Part shown: in pieces, positions 56,898 through 64,000 of the stretch
How positions within the stretch are numbered: position 1 is the first letter of the stretch
Layout of the letters: each line of letters opens with the position of its first letter
Origin: Pseudoxanthomonas sp. J31
Lineage (GTDB): Bacteria; Pseudomonadota; Gammaproteobacteria; Xanthomonadales; Xanthomonadaceae
Reading direction: 5' to 3'
Assembly (NCBI RefSeq): GCF_000510725.1
Contig: NZ_KI783312.1
Span: forward strand, 135,266-199,265
Length of the DNA stretch: 64,000 nt
The notes under the pieces: generated by a model
What the model was told of the DNA's origin: nothing
What the model saw: the letters and a program-made list of their open reading frames with translations, nothing else
The model's database searches: none
Translations under genes and position numbers: made by a program

Positions 56898-57557
56898 TCA
56901 GCGCCCCGGCTCGTCGTTCCAGAGGATCTTGTGCAGCTGCATCTGGAAGCGCACCGGCAGGCGGTCGGCGACGATCCAGTCGGCCAGGTCGCGCGCCTCC
57001 AGCTGGCCCTTGGAGGGCGAGAACAGCACGTCGCAGCGTGCGGCCAGGCCGTGCTCGGCGACCATGTCGCGCGCCCACTCGTAGTCGGCGCGGCCGCACA
57101 GCACGAACTTGACCTGGTCGCGCGCGGTCAGCAGCGGGAGGTTCTCCAGGCGGTTGCGCGCCATCTCGGCCGAACCGGGGGTCTTGAGGTCGACTACCCG
57201 CGACACCCGCGGGTCGACCCCGGCGATGTCCAGCGCGCCGGAGGTCTCCAGCGAGACGTCGTAGCCGGCGTCGCACAGGCGCCGCAGCAGGTCCAGGCAG
57301 CGCTTCTGCGCCAGCGGCTCGCCACCGGTCACGCAGACGTGGCGCACGCCATGGCGGGCGACCTCGGCGAGGATGTCGTCGATCTCCCACCACTGCCCGC
57401 CATGGAAGGCGTAGGCGGTATCGCAGTACTGGCAGCGCAGCGGGCAGCCGGTCAGGCGCACGAACACGGTCGGCCAGCCGGCGGCGTTGGCCTCGCCCTG
57501 CAGGGACAGGAAGATCTCGGTGATCCGCAGGCGGTTCTGCGGAGTGGGGGTATTCAT
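56898..57557 (-). CDS. queE: 7-carboxy-7-deazaguanine synthase (radical SAM)
   Basis: A protein of 219 residues. Radical SAM cysteine motif [15 protein letters not shown] (Cx3Cx2C). The N-terminal segment [20 protein letters not shown] and [19 protein letters not shown] are family hallmarks. It rearranges 6-carboxy-tetrahydropterin to 7-carboxy-7-deazaguanine in queuosine synthesis, feeding QueC encoded just downstream. The ATG at 57557 has no Shine-Dalgarno and lies 6 nt after a -10 hexamer. Confidence 0.97.
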   Translation of the reverse strand: MNTPTPQNRLRITEIFLSLQGEANAAGWPTVFVRLTGCPLRCQYCDTAYAFHGGQWWEIDDILAEVARHGVRHVCVTGGEPLAQKRCLDLLRRLCDAGYDVSLETSGALDIAGVDPRVSRVVDLKTPGSAEMARNRLENLPLLTARDQVKFVLCGRADYEWARDMVAEHGLAARCDVLFSPSKGQLEARDLADWIVADRLPVRFQMQLHKILWNDEPGR

Positions 57558-57563
57558 GGGGCA

Positions 57564-57569
57564 ATTGTA
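57564..57569 (-). promoter_or_regulatory. -10 element of queE (leaderless)
   Basis: TACAAT on the minus strand, ending exactly 6 nt before the queE ATG. No -35 of note. Confidence 0.45.
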
Positions 57570-57696
57570 AGCCCACGGGCCCGTGGCCATGGCCGCCGGC
57601 GCCGGAACGAAGCGCGGCAAGCGGGCGCAAGCGCGGCATGCGGCGCATGCCGGGGCTGGAAGCGGAATGTGGCGGTCGCCCGCGGGGCGACGCGGA

Positions 57697-58512
57697 TCAG
57701 CGCAGCTGGCTGATCTGGATCGAGCGCAGGCGGTCGGCGGCGATCCGCGCGGCATCGCTGCCCGGAAACTGCGATTCGACCTGCTGCAGGGTGGCCTGGG
57801 CCTGGCGCACCTCGCCTTCGCCGAACTGGGACAGGCCCAGCTTCAGCAGCGCGCCGGGCGCCTTGTCGTGGGTCGGGTAGCGCTCCATCAGGGCGCGGAA
57901 CTGCTGCCCGGCCAGGGCGTAGTTGCCGGTGGCGTAGTAGCTCTCGCCCAGCCAGTACAGGGCGTTGGGCGCGTAGACACCGGCCGGATGCGTGTCCAGG
58001 AAGGCCTGGAAGGCCTCGGCCGAACGGGCGTAGTCACCGGCCTTGAGGGTATTGAACGCGGCCTCGTAAGCGGCGCGCTCGTCGGCACCCAGGGCCAGCG
58101 AGCCCGGATCGCCATGGACCCGCGGGGCATCACTGCCGGCGGTGGCCGTCGCGGCCGGGGCAGCCGGTGCGGTGGGCGCGGCGGCGCCGGTGGTGGCGGC
58201 CGGCGGTGCGGGCAGTTCCCCGCCTTCCAGGCGGTTGAGGCGGCCGTCCAGGTCCAGGTACTGGTCGCGGCTGCGCTGCTGCATCTGCTGCTGTTCGTAC
58301 TGCAGCTGTTCCAGCGCCGAGCGCAGTTCCTGCACCTCGCTGCGCAGCTGCGCCAGCTGGTTGAGCAGGTCCTGGGTGGCCTGGGTGTTGTTGGCCTGTG
58401 CCTCGAGCCGTGCGACCCGGTCGGCCAGGCTCAGCTTCTGCGCAGACGCGGGCGTGGCGGCCGCGAGGGCCGCCACGACCAGCATCATGCCGATGGCACG
58501 AGGGCGAAGCAT
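57697..58512 (-). CDS. cpoB: Cell-division coordinator CpoB (YbgF)
   Basis: A protein of 271 residues. Signal peptide, N-terminal coiled coil that trimerises (residues about 28-95), an Ala/Pro/Thr-rich linker, and C-terminal TPR repeats (YEAAFNTLKAGDYARSAEAF, LYWLGESYYATGNYALAGQQ). It is periplasmic, binds TolA and PBP1B in E. coli and coordinates outer membrane constriction. Last gene of the Tol-Pal operon, 3 bp after pal. Confidence 0.95.
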   Translation of the reverse strand: MLRPRAIGMMLVVAALAAATPASAQKLSLADRVARLEAQANNTQATQDLLNQLAQLRSEVQELRSALEQLQYEQQQMQQRSRDQYLDLDGRLNRLEGGELPAPPAATTGAAAPTAPAAPAATATAGSDAPRVHGDPGSLALGADERAAYEAAFNTLKAGDYARSAEAFQAFLDTHPAGVYAPNALYWLGESYYATGNYALAGQQFRALMERYPTHDKAPGALLKLGLSQFGEGEVRQAQATLQQVESQFPGSDAARIAADRLRSIQISQLR

Positions 58513-58515
58513 CGC

Positions 58516-59028
58516 TTAGCGAGCGGTGTAGACGATCTCGACGCGACGGTTCTGCGCCCAGCAGCTCTCGGTCGACTCGGTGCAGACCGGACGCTCCTCG
58601 CCATAGCTCACGACCTCCAGCTGGCTGGCCGAACCGCCGGCCGCCTGCAGGGCGGAGTTGACGGCGTTGCCGCGGCGCTCGCCCAGGCCCTGGTTGTAGG
58701 CGCGGCTGCCGCGCTCGTCGGCATGGCCCTGCAGGGTGATGCGCGAGGACGGACGGTCACGCAGGTACTTGGCGTGGCAGGCGACGATGGCCTGGAACTC
58801 CGGCTTCAGGGCGTCCTGGTCGAAGTCGAAGTACACGACGCGCTGGCGCAGGCAGGCATCGGTATCCAGGTCTTCCGGACCATAACGGCCGTCGTCGGCG
58901 ACCGGGGCGGTCGGGGCGGGAGTCGGCGCCGGTTCCGGAGCCGGCTGCTCCTTGACCTTCTTGGAGCAGCCCGCGAGGGCTGCAACGGACAGGAGGGAAA
59001 CCAGCAGAACGCGGGTGGAACTGTTCAT
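58516..59028 (-). CDS. pal: Peptidoglycan-associated lipoprotein Pal
   Basis: A protein of 170 residues. Lipobox ALAGC, a Pro/Ala-rich linker, then an OmpA-like domain with VYFDFDQDALKPEFQ and GHADERGSRAYNQGLGERR, which bind meso-diaminopimelate of peptidoglycan. It is anchored in the outer membrane and binds TolB. The ATG at 59028 has AAGGA at 7 nt, better than ATG 59034. Confidence 0.97.
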   Translation of the reverse strand: MNSSTRVLLVSLLSVAALAGCSKKVKEQPAPEPAPTPAPTAPVADDGRYGPEDLDTDACLRQRVVYFDFDQDALKPEFQAIVACHAKYLRDRPSSRITLQGHADERGSRAYNQGLGERRGNAVNSALQAAGGSASQLEVVSYGEERPVCTESTESCWAQNRRVEIVYTAR

Positions 59029-59101
59029 GATCATTTCCTTGTGATGCACAGTGGGTGGTGGTTGAGATAAGCGTGCAACGGGCGAATCTTACAACCGATT
59101 T

Positions 59102-60421
59102 TTAACGCGCGCTGCGGTAGGGCGACCACGCAGGTTCGCGCACGTCGCCGTCGGCCAGGACCAGGCGCTGGCGCACCCGGGCGTCGGCCGAAACTGCGTA
59201 CAGCACTCCCCGGCCACCCTCGCGCGCGGCGTAGATCAGCATGCTGCCGTTGGGGGCGAAACTCGGAGACTCGTCCAGGGAGCCGGTGGAGATGGTGCTC
59301 CAGCGGGGCGCGCCCAGGCTGGAGTCCATCAGTGCGATGCGGTAGGTGTTGCCCGAGCCCTGGGCGACCGCGATCTTCTTGCCGTCCGGCGAGATGGTGG
59401 CGGTGGCGTTGTAGTTGCCCTGGAAGGTCACCCGGGTGGCGGCGCCGCCGCTGGACGGCACCTGGTAGATCTGCGGGCGGCCGCCGCGGTCGGAGGTGAA
59501 GTAGATGGTGGAACCGTCGGCGCTCCAGGTCGGCTCGGTATCGATGCCGAAGTGGTTGGTCAGCTGGGTCAGCTGCTTGCTGGCCAGGTCCATCACGTAG
59601 ATCTCGGGATTGCCGCTGCGCGACAGCGACAGGGCCAGCTTGCGCCCGTCCGGCGAGAACGACGGCGCGCTGTTGATGCCGCGGAAGCTGGAGACCAGCT
59701 CGCGCGCACCGGTGGCGATGTCCTGGATGTAGATGGAGGAGTTGCCGCGCTCGAAGCTGACGTAGGCCAGCTTGCGCCCGTCCGGGCTCCACGCCGGCGA
59801 CAGCAGCGGCTCGGCCGAGCGCACCACCACCTGCGGGTTCCAGCCGTCGGAGTCGGCCACCACCAGCGCGTAGCGCATCGCGCCGCCGGTGCCGCTGGCG
59901 GTGACGTAGGCGATGCGGGTCCAGAACGCGCCGCGCACGCCGAGGATCTTCTCGTAGATCGCGTCGGCCATCTGGTGGGCGACGTCGCGCATGGCGCTGG
60001 CGCGCGCGGTCATCGCCAGGCCCAGCAGGCGCTCGGAACGGGCCACGTCGAACAGCTCGTACTCGACGCGGTAGCCACCCTCGCCGGCGTCCAGCACGCG
60101 GCCGACCACCAGGTAGTCCTGCTTGAGCTGGCGCCAGGTGGGGTACTGGATCTCGCCGCCGCGGGTCGGGCGCTCGACCATCTGCTCCACCGGCAGGGTG
60201 CGGAACTGGCCCGAGCGCGCCAGGTCGTCGCGCACCACCTTGGCCACGTCGGTCTGCGGCGGGGTGCCGCCGCCCTCGTACGGCATCGGCACCACTGCGA
60301 TCGGCAGCGCCGAGGCGTTGCCGCCGATGATGTCGATCTCCAGGCCCTGCTGCTGGGCGGTCGCCAGGCCCGGCACGACCAGGCAGACAAGCAGGAAGAA
60401 CCAGCGCAGGGATGCTTTCAT
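59102..60421 (-). CDS. tolB: Tol-Pal system beta-propeller protein TolB
   Basis: A protein of 439 residues with a signal peptide, an N-terminal alpha/beta domain (about residues 25-160) and a six-bladed propeller formed by [42 protein letters not shown] and similar repeats. It is periplasmic and shuttles between Pal and TolA. A 219-bp non-coding gap separates it from tolA, larger than the other operon gaps and containing GC-rich inverted repeats. Confidence 0.97.
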   Translation of the reverse strand: MKASLRWFFLLVCLVVPGLATAQQQGLEIDIIGGNASALPIAVVPMPYEGGGTPPQTDVAKVVRDDLARSGQFRTLPVEQMVERPTRGGEIQYPTWRQLKQDYLVVGRVLDAGEGGYRVEYELFDVARSERLLGLAMTARASAMRDVAHQMADAIYEKILGVRGAFWTRIAYVTASGTGGAMRYALVVADSDGWNPQVVVRSAEPLLSPAWSPDGRKLAYVSFERGNSSIYIQDIATGARELVSSFRGINSAPSFSPDGRKLALSLSRSGNPEIYVMDLASKQLTQLTNHFGIDTEPTWSADGSTIYFTSDRGGRPQIYQVPSSGGAATRVTFQGNYNATATISPDGKKIAVAQGSGNTYRIALMDSSLGAPRWSTISTGSLDESPSFAPNGSMLIYAAREGGRGVLYAVSADARVRQRLVLADGDVREPAWSPYRSAR

Positions 60422-60640
60422 GGGCAGGGCTTGGACACTCTTGGGGGACGCTAGGGATACCAGCGGTGGCGTGAACATATTCGCAATCATGAACGAAAAC
60501 CGCGTGAACACCCAGCCAACGGCCTGAACCGCCCGCGGCCGCCGCCGGCGGGCACGGCCCCGCGACCGGGGGCTTCCCTGGCTACGGAGCGCGGCGGCCG
60601 GCAAAGACCGCCATGGAAGGAAGAAGTTCCCACGTCCGCC

Positions 60641-61627
60641 TCAGCGGTCCCGGGCCTCGAAGTTCAGGATCAGGGTGCGCTGGAACACCGATTCGAAGCC
60701 GCGGTAGGGCAGCGGCTGGGCGCGCAGGACGGCCGCCTCCAGCGAGCGCTGGCCGGCCTCGTCGTAGGGGCAGCCGGGCTGCACCTTCACGTCGATCACC
60801 TCGCCACCGGGCAGCTGGCGGATCTGCACCCGGCAGCGCTGGCCCAGGGGCACGGTGTCCGGGCGGATCCACTGGTTGGTCACCGCCTGCTGGATCGCGG
60901 CGGCGTACTTGGCGGTCAGGTCCTCGCTGGTGCCGCCCTGCCCCGGCGAGCCCTGGCTGGCCTGGGCAGGCGCGGACTGGCGCTGCTGGACCTGCTGCAG
61001 CTGGCGCAGGCGCTGCTCGGCGCGCTCGGCCTCGCGCGCGGCCTGCTCGCGCTGGCGGCGGATCTCGGCCAGCTTCTTCTGGCGCTCGGCCTCCTCGGCC
61101 TGGGCGGCCAGGCGGCGCTGGTTCTCGGCTTCCTTCTGCCGCTGCTGTTCGGTCAGGTCGATCTGCTGCTGGCGGCGGCGCTCTTCCTGTTCCTTCTCGG
61201 CCTTTTCCTTGGCGATCGCGTCGCGGCGGGCCTCGTCCTGGTCGACGGTGTCCGGCTGCGGGATGAAGTCCTGGGCCTTCTGCTGCGGCTGCACCGTGGC
61301 GTCCTGCGGACGCGGCTCGGGCAGCGGCTGCGGCGGTGGCACGGTTTCCTCGGGCGCGGTCTCGGCCACCGGCTCCGGCAGCGGCTCCGGCTTGGGCGCT
61401 TCCTCGGCGCGGCGCTGGGCCGCGGCCAGGTCGGCCGGGCTCATCACCAGCGAGGCCTCGATCGCCGGGGAACCGGCCGCCGGCTCCACCTTGCGCTGTG
61501 GCGACCACCACCAGGCCAGCCAGAACAGCAGGGCCACGCCGATGTGCAGGGCAAGCGCCAGCAGCAGCGGGCCGGCAAGGCCGCTCTCGCGGTCTTCGGG
61601 GCGATGGTAGAAGGCGTCGGCGTGCAT
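60641..61627 (-). CDS. tolA: Tol-Pal system protein TolA
   Basis: A protein of 328 residues: one N-terminal helix (PLLLALALHIGVALLFWLAW, about residues 20-39), a long Gln/Glu/Arg/Ala-rich helical domain (about 110-225), and a C-terminal domain starting LTAKYAAAIQQAVTNQWIRP that contacts TolB and colicins. It spans the periplasm and transmits proton-motive force from TolQR. The ATG at 61627 fits the AGGTGAG upstream; a GTG two codons earlier is less likely. Confidence 0.94.
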   Translation of the reverse strand: MHADAFYHRPEDRESGLAGPLLLALALHIGVALLFWLAWWWSPQRKVEPAAGSPAIEASLVMSPADLAAAQRRAEEAPKPEPLPEPVAETAPEETVPPPQPLPEPRPQDATVQPQQKAQDFIPQPDTVDQDEARRDAIAKEKAEKEQEERRRQQQIDLTEQQRQKEAENQRRLAAQAEEAERQKKLAEIRRQREQAAREAERAEQRLRQLQQVQQRQSAPAQASQGSPGQGGTSEDLTAKYAAAIQQAVTNQWIRPDTVPLGQRCRVQIRQLPGGEVIDVKVQPGCPYDEAGQRSLEAAVLRAQPLPYRGFESVFQRTLILNFEARDR

Positions 61628-61645
61628 GCTCACCTGCGGGCGGCC

Positions 61646-62074
<429 letters not shown>

Positions 62075-62099
62075 GGCGTGCTCCCGTCGGGGCGGCGGC

Positions 62100-62876
62100 T
62101 CATTCGTCGCCGCCGGCCTGGCGCTGCAGGATCGAACTGAACTCGTCGGCGAAGCTCTCGTAGCGCTGCGACAGGCGCTCGACCCGGGTGGTGTAGCGGT
62201 TGTAGGCCCACACCGCGGGGATGGCCACGAACAGGCCGATGGCGGTGGCGAACAGCGCCTCGGAAATGCCCGGCGCCACCGAGGCGATGCCGACCTGCTG
62301 GCCCTGGCTGACCATGTCGTGCATGGTCACCATGATGCCGAACACGGTGCCGACCAGGCCCACGTACGGGGCGGTGGAGCCGATGTTGGCCAGCAGCTCC
62401 AGGTTGCGCTCCAGCTGGCCGACCTCGCGGGTGAAGGCCACGCGCATGGCGCGCTGCGCGCCCTCGAGCTGGGCGCGGCCGTCGTGGCGGCGCTTGTCGC
62501 GCAGGCGCGCGAACTCGCGGAAACCCGCCTCGAAGATCGCCTCCAGGCCCACGACCACGCGGTTGCGGTCGGTCGCCGCGGCGTACAGCTTGCCGAGGTC
62601 GGCGCCGGACCAGAACCGGTTCTCGAACTCGTCCGCTTCCTGGTCGGCGCGCTTGAACGCGCCCAGCTTGCGGAAAATGATCACCCAGCTGATCAGCGAA
62701 CCGGCCAGCAGCAGCAGCACGATCAGCTTGACCGGCAGGCTCGCCCGCAGCATCAGGTCCAGGTAGTTGATGCCGCCATGGGCGGCGGTAGCCGCCGCCT
62801 CGGTGGCCGCCGCGGCCGCGTCCGGCGGCAGTGCCTCCACCACGGTGGCCAGCAGGGCCAGGCTCGATCCGATCAT
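62100..62876 (-). CDS. tolQ: Tol-Pal system proton channel protein TolQ
   Basis: A protein of 258 residues with three membrane helices. The conserved pore region [20 protein letters not shown] and [20 protein letters not shown] carry the MotA/TolQ/ExbB signature. It forms a pentameric proton channel around TolR. The ATG at 62876 follows GAGGA at 7 nt; a longer form at 62909 is less likely. Confidence 0.97.
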   Translation of the reverse strand: MIGSSLALLATVVEALPPDAAAAATEAAATAAHGGINYLDLMLRASLPVKLIVLLLLAGSLISWVIIFRKLGAFKRADQEADEFENRFWSGADLGKLYAAATDRNRVVVGLEAIFEAGFREFARLRDKRRHDGRAQLEGAQRAMRVAFTREVGQLERNLELLANIGSTAPYVGLVGTVFGIMVTMHDMVSQGQQVGIASVAPGISEALFATAIGLFVAIPAVWAYNRYTTRVERLSQRYESFADEFSSILQRQAGGDE

Positions 62877-62946
62877 CCTTTGTTCCTCAATGGCTTCGTC
62901 TTGGTGCAATGCCAGCGGGGCGATGGCCCCGCCGCGAGCGATACGG

Positions 62947-63357
62947 TCAGCGCATCGGACCGGCCTGCAGCGTCCGGAGTTCCTCGTACAGCGCCGGGTC
63001 CATCGGGCAGGGCCGGAAATCGGCCGCGCGCAGGGACGCCACCTTGACCTCGGCCTCCAGCAGGGTCTCCTCCCCGCGCAGGATGCGCTGGGAGAACACC
63101 ACGCTGGCGCGGCCGAGCCGGGACACTTCCGCGGTTACCTCGAGCAGGTCGTCCAGCCGCGCCGGGCGCAGGAAGTCCAGCCGCATCGAGTGGACCGCGA
63201 ATACCAGTCCGGCCGCCTGCAGGGCGTGCTGGCCACGGCCCATGGCGCGCAACGCGTCGCTGCGCGCGCGCTCCAGGAAGGCCACGTAGCGGGCGTGGTA
63301 GACCACGCCACCGGCGTCGGTATCTTCCCAGTAAACCCGTATCGGAATGCTGAACAT
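62947..63357 (-). CDS. ybgC: Tol-Pal-associated acyl-CoA thioesterase YbgC
   Basis: A protein of 136 residues. 4HBT hotdog thioesterase: VYWEDTDAGGVVYHARYVAF with the catalytic Asp, then LERARSDALRAMG. YbgC is a cytoplasmic thioesterase at the head of tol-pal operons and may link to phospholipid metabolism. 70 nt upstream of tolQ. Confidence 0.96.
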   Translation of the reverse strand: MFSIPIRVYWEDTDAGGVVYHARYVAFLERARSDALRAMGRGQHALQAAGLVFAVHSMRLDFLRPARLDDLLEVTAEVSRLGRASVVFSQRILRGEETLLEAEVKVASLRAADFRPCPMDPALYEELRTLQAGPMR

Positions 63358-63671
63358 CGGCAGGGGAGGCAGCGTCCAAGCGCGAAAGCATGACGCTTCC
63401 GCGCCCCTTCGGCCAGCCCCTGCGTCACTGGCGCATCGCCATCGATCCGCACCACGGGCCCATCAGCCCGCCGCCCTGCCCGGCCAGCCGCCAGCACAAA
63501 TCCCAGCCCGGCAAACCCGGCCGGAGCCATGCCCCAGCGCCCCTCTCGCCGGCATGGCAGGAGCCGCGGCGGGACGGACGGAGGGGGGCAGGCTGCCGGC
63601 GCCCCCACCGGCAGCCTGCCTGCCGCCTCCCTCCCCTGGAAAGCCATCCGCCGCCCGTCCCGCCGGGGACC
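63358..63671. other. 314-bp non-coding gap
   Basis: No credible reading frame, RNA or repeat family is seen here apart from the hairpin at 63590-63617. In related genomes ruvB often precedes ybgC, but it is not present in this gap. Confidence 0.6.
63590..63617 (-). terminator. Hairpin downstream of the RAYT-like gene
   Basis: A perfect 10-bp stem AGGCTGCCGG/CCGGCAGCCT with an 8-nt loop, 55 bp past the stop of the minus-strand gene at the right edge. No U-tract. Confidence 0.45.
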
Positions 63672-64000
63672 TCACAGCCAGACACAGTCCCAGAAGGGGT
63701 AATCCATCAGTTCCGAGGCCAGCCCGGCCTGCAGCGGCGCCACCAGCAGGCGCCGCGCCACCGCCCGCGGGTCCTCGTCGGGCGCCAGCTCGCGCGCCTT
63801 GAAGCCCGGTTCCCACAGCGGCCCGGCACGGAACAGGGTCTTGTTGACCTGCGCTGTGCTGCAGGACTTCATCCGGCTGACCGCCTTCTCCATCGGCATC
63901 TGCTCGCCGCCCTGGACCAGCCAGGCCACCCGGTCCGGCAGCAGCACCCAGGCCAGCAGCCGGGCATCGCCCAGCGCCGCCGGGTCGCGGAAGGCGCGCA
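63672..64000 (-). CDS. RAYT-like REP-associated transposase relative, degenerate, 5' end outside window
   Basis: The C-terminal 108 residues are present; the start lies beyond the right edge. The C-terminal half matches RAYT/Y1 transposases: FRAGPLWEPGFKARELAPDE, PRAVARRLLVAPLQAGLASE and the terminal DYPFWDCVWL. The metal-binding HxH of the HUH active site, usually read as MPDHxH in this family, is here LPDRVAWLV, so both His are replaced. It is therefore probably an inactive or domesticated descendant that may still bind REP-type hairpins. A hairpin lies 55 bp downstream of its stop. Confidence 0.75.
   Translation of the reverse strand, partial: RAFRDPAALGDARLLAWVLLPDRVAWLVQGGEQMPMEKAVSRMKSCSTAQVNKTLFRAGPLWEPGFKARELAPDEDPRAVARRLLVAPLQAGLASELMDYPFWDCVWL

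Overview
The window is very GC-rich, densely packed gammaproteobacterial DNA. It most resembles the Lysobacteraceae/Xanthomonadaceae (Lysobacter, Luteimonas, Pseudoxanthomonas and relatives). This is inferred from gene content and order: ybgC-tolQRAB-pal-cpoB-queE-queC-tRNA-Lys, pilMNOPQ divergent from a class A penicillin-binding protein, spoT-ridA-recG, gltA beside a zinc-free L31 gene, a DUF2339/DUF3999 pair, and a RAYT-type transposase relative at the right edge. It reads as ordinary chromosome: there is no prophage, complete insertion sequence or CRISPR array.

Layout. 0-4.5 kb: DUF3999 and DUF2339 membrane proteins, then a soluble MCP-like/Cache protein. 4.5-10 kb: gapA, an OmpW-like porin, an S1/P1 nuclease, modABC and a flavin reductase. 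10-14.6 kb: a BlaI repressor, M56 peptidase/TonB hybrid and TonB-domain lipoprotein operon with a double operator, divergent from a CE15 glucuronoyl esterase, then bolA and a NUDIX hydrolase. 14.6-18.1 kb: transketolase and a DAACS dicarboxylate symporter. 18.2-25 kb: a six-gene moxR-DUF58-DUF4381-batA-batBC-batD operon in which every junction is a 4-bp overlap. 25-33.4 kb: pilMNOPQ (type IV pilus alignment and secretin) divergent from mrcA, plus a conserved unknown gene. 33.4-38.5 kb: gltA, rpmE2, a nucleoside hydrolase and recG. 38.5-43.4 kb: ridA, spoT and relA, the last two in tandem. 43.5-54.8 kb: dps and three helicases (hrpA, recQ, lhr). 55-64 kb: two small unknown genes, tRNA-Lys, queC, queE, the Tol-Pal operon, ybgC and the degenerate RAYT-like gene.

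Functional themes are envelope integrity and trans-envelope machines (Tol-Pal, type IV pilus, PBP1a, Bat/MoxR), stringent response (RelA and SpoT side by side), RNA/DNA helicases and central carbon metabolism. The most unusual signals are a REP-like inverted repeat read in frame inside hrpA, a RAYT-like protein whose HxH motif is lost, a paired BlaI-type operator controlling a peptidase/TonB operon, an MCP fragment placed N-terminal to its sensor domain, a BatB-BatC fusion with a degenerate MIDAS, and several genes whose -10 element sits 6-7 nt from the ATG, suggesting leaderless mRNAs. No wholly new multi-gene system is evident. All names rest on reading motifs by eye; no database search was run.
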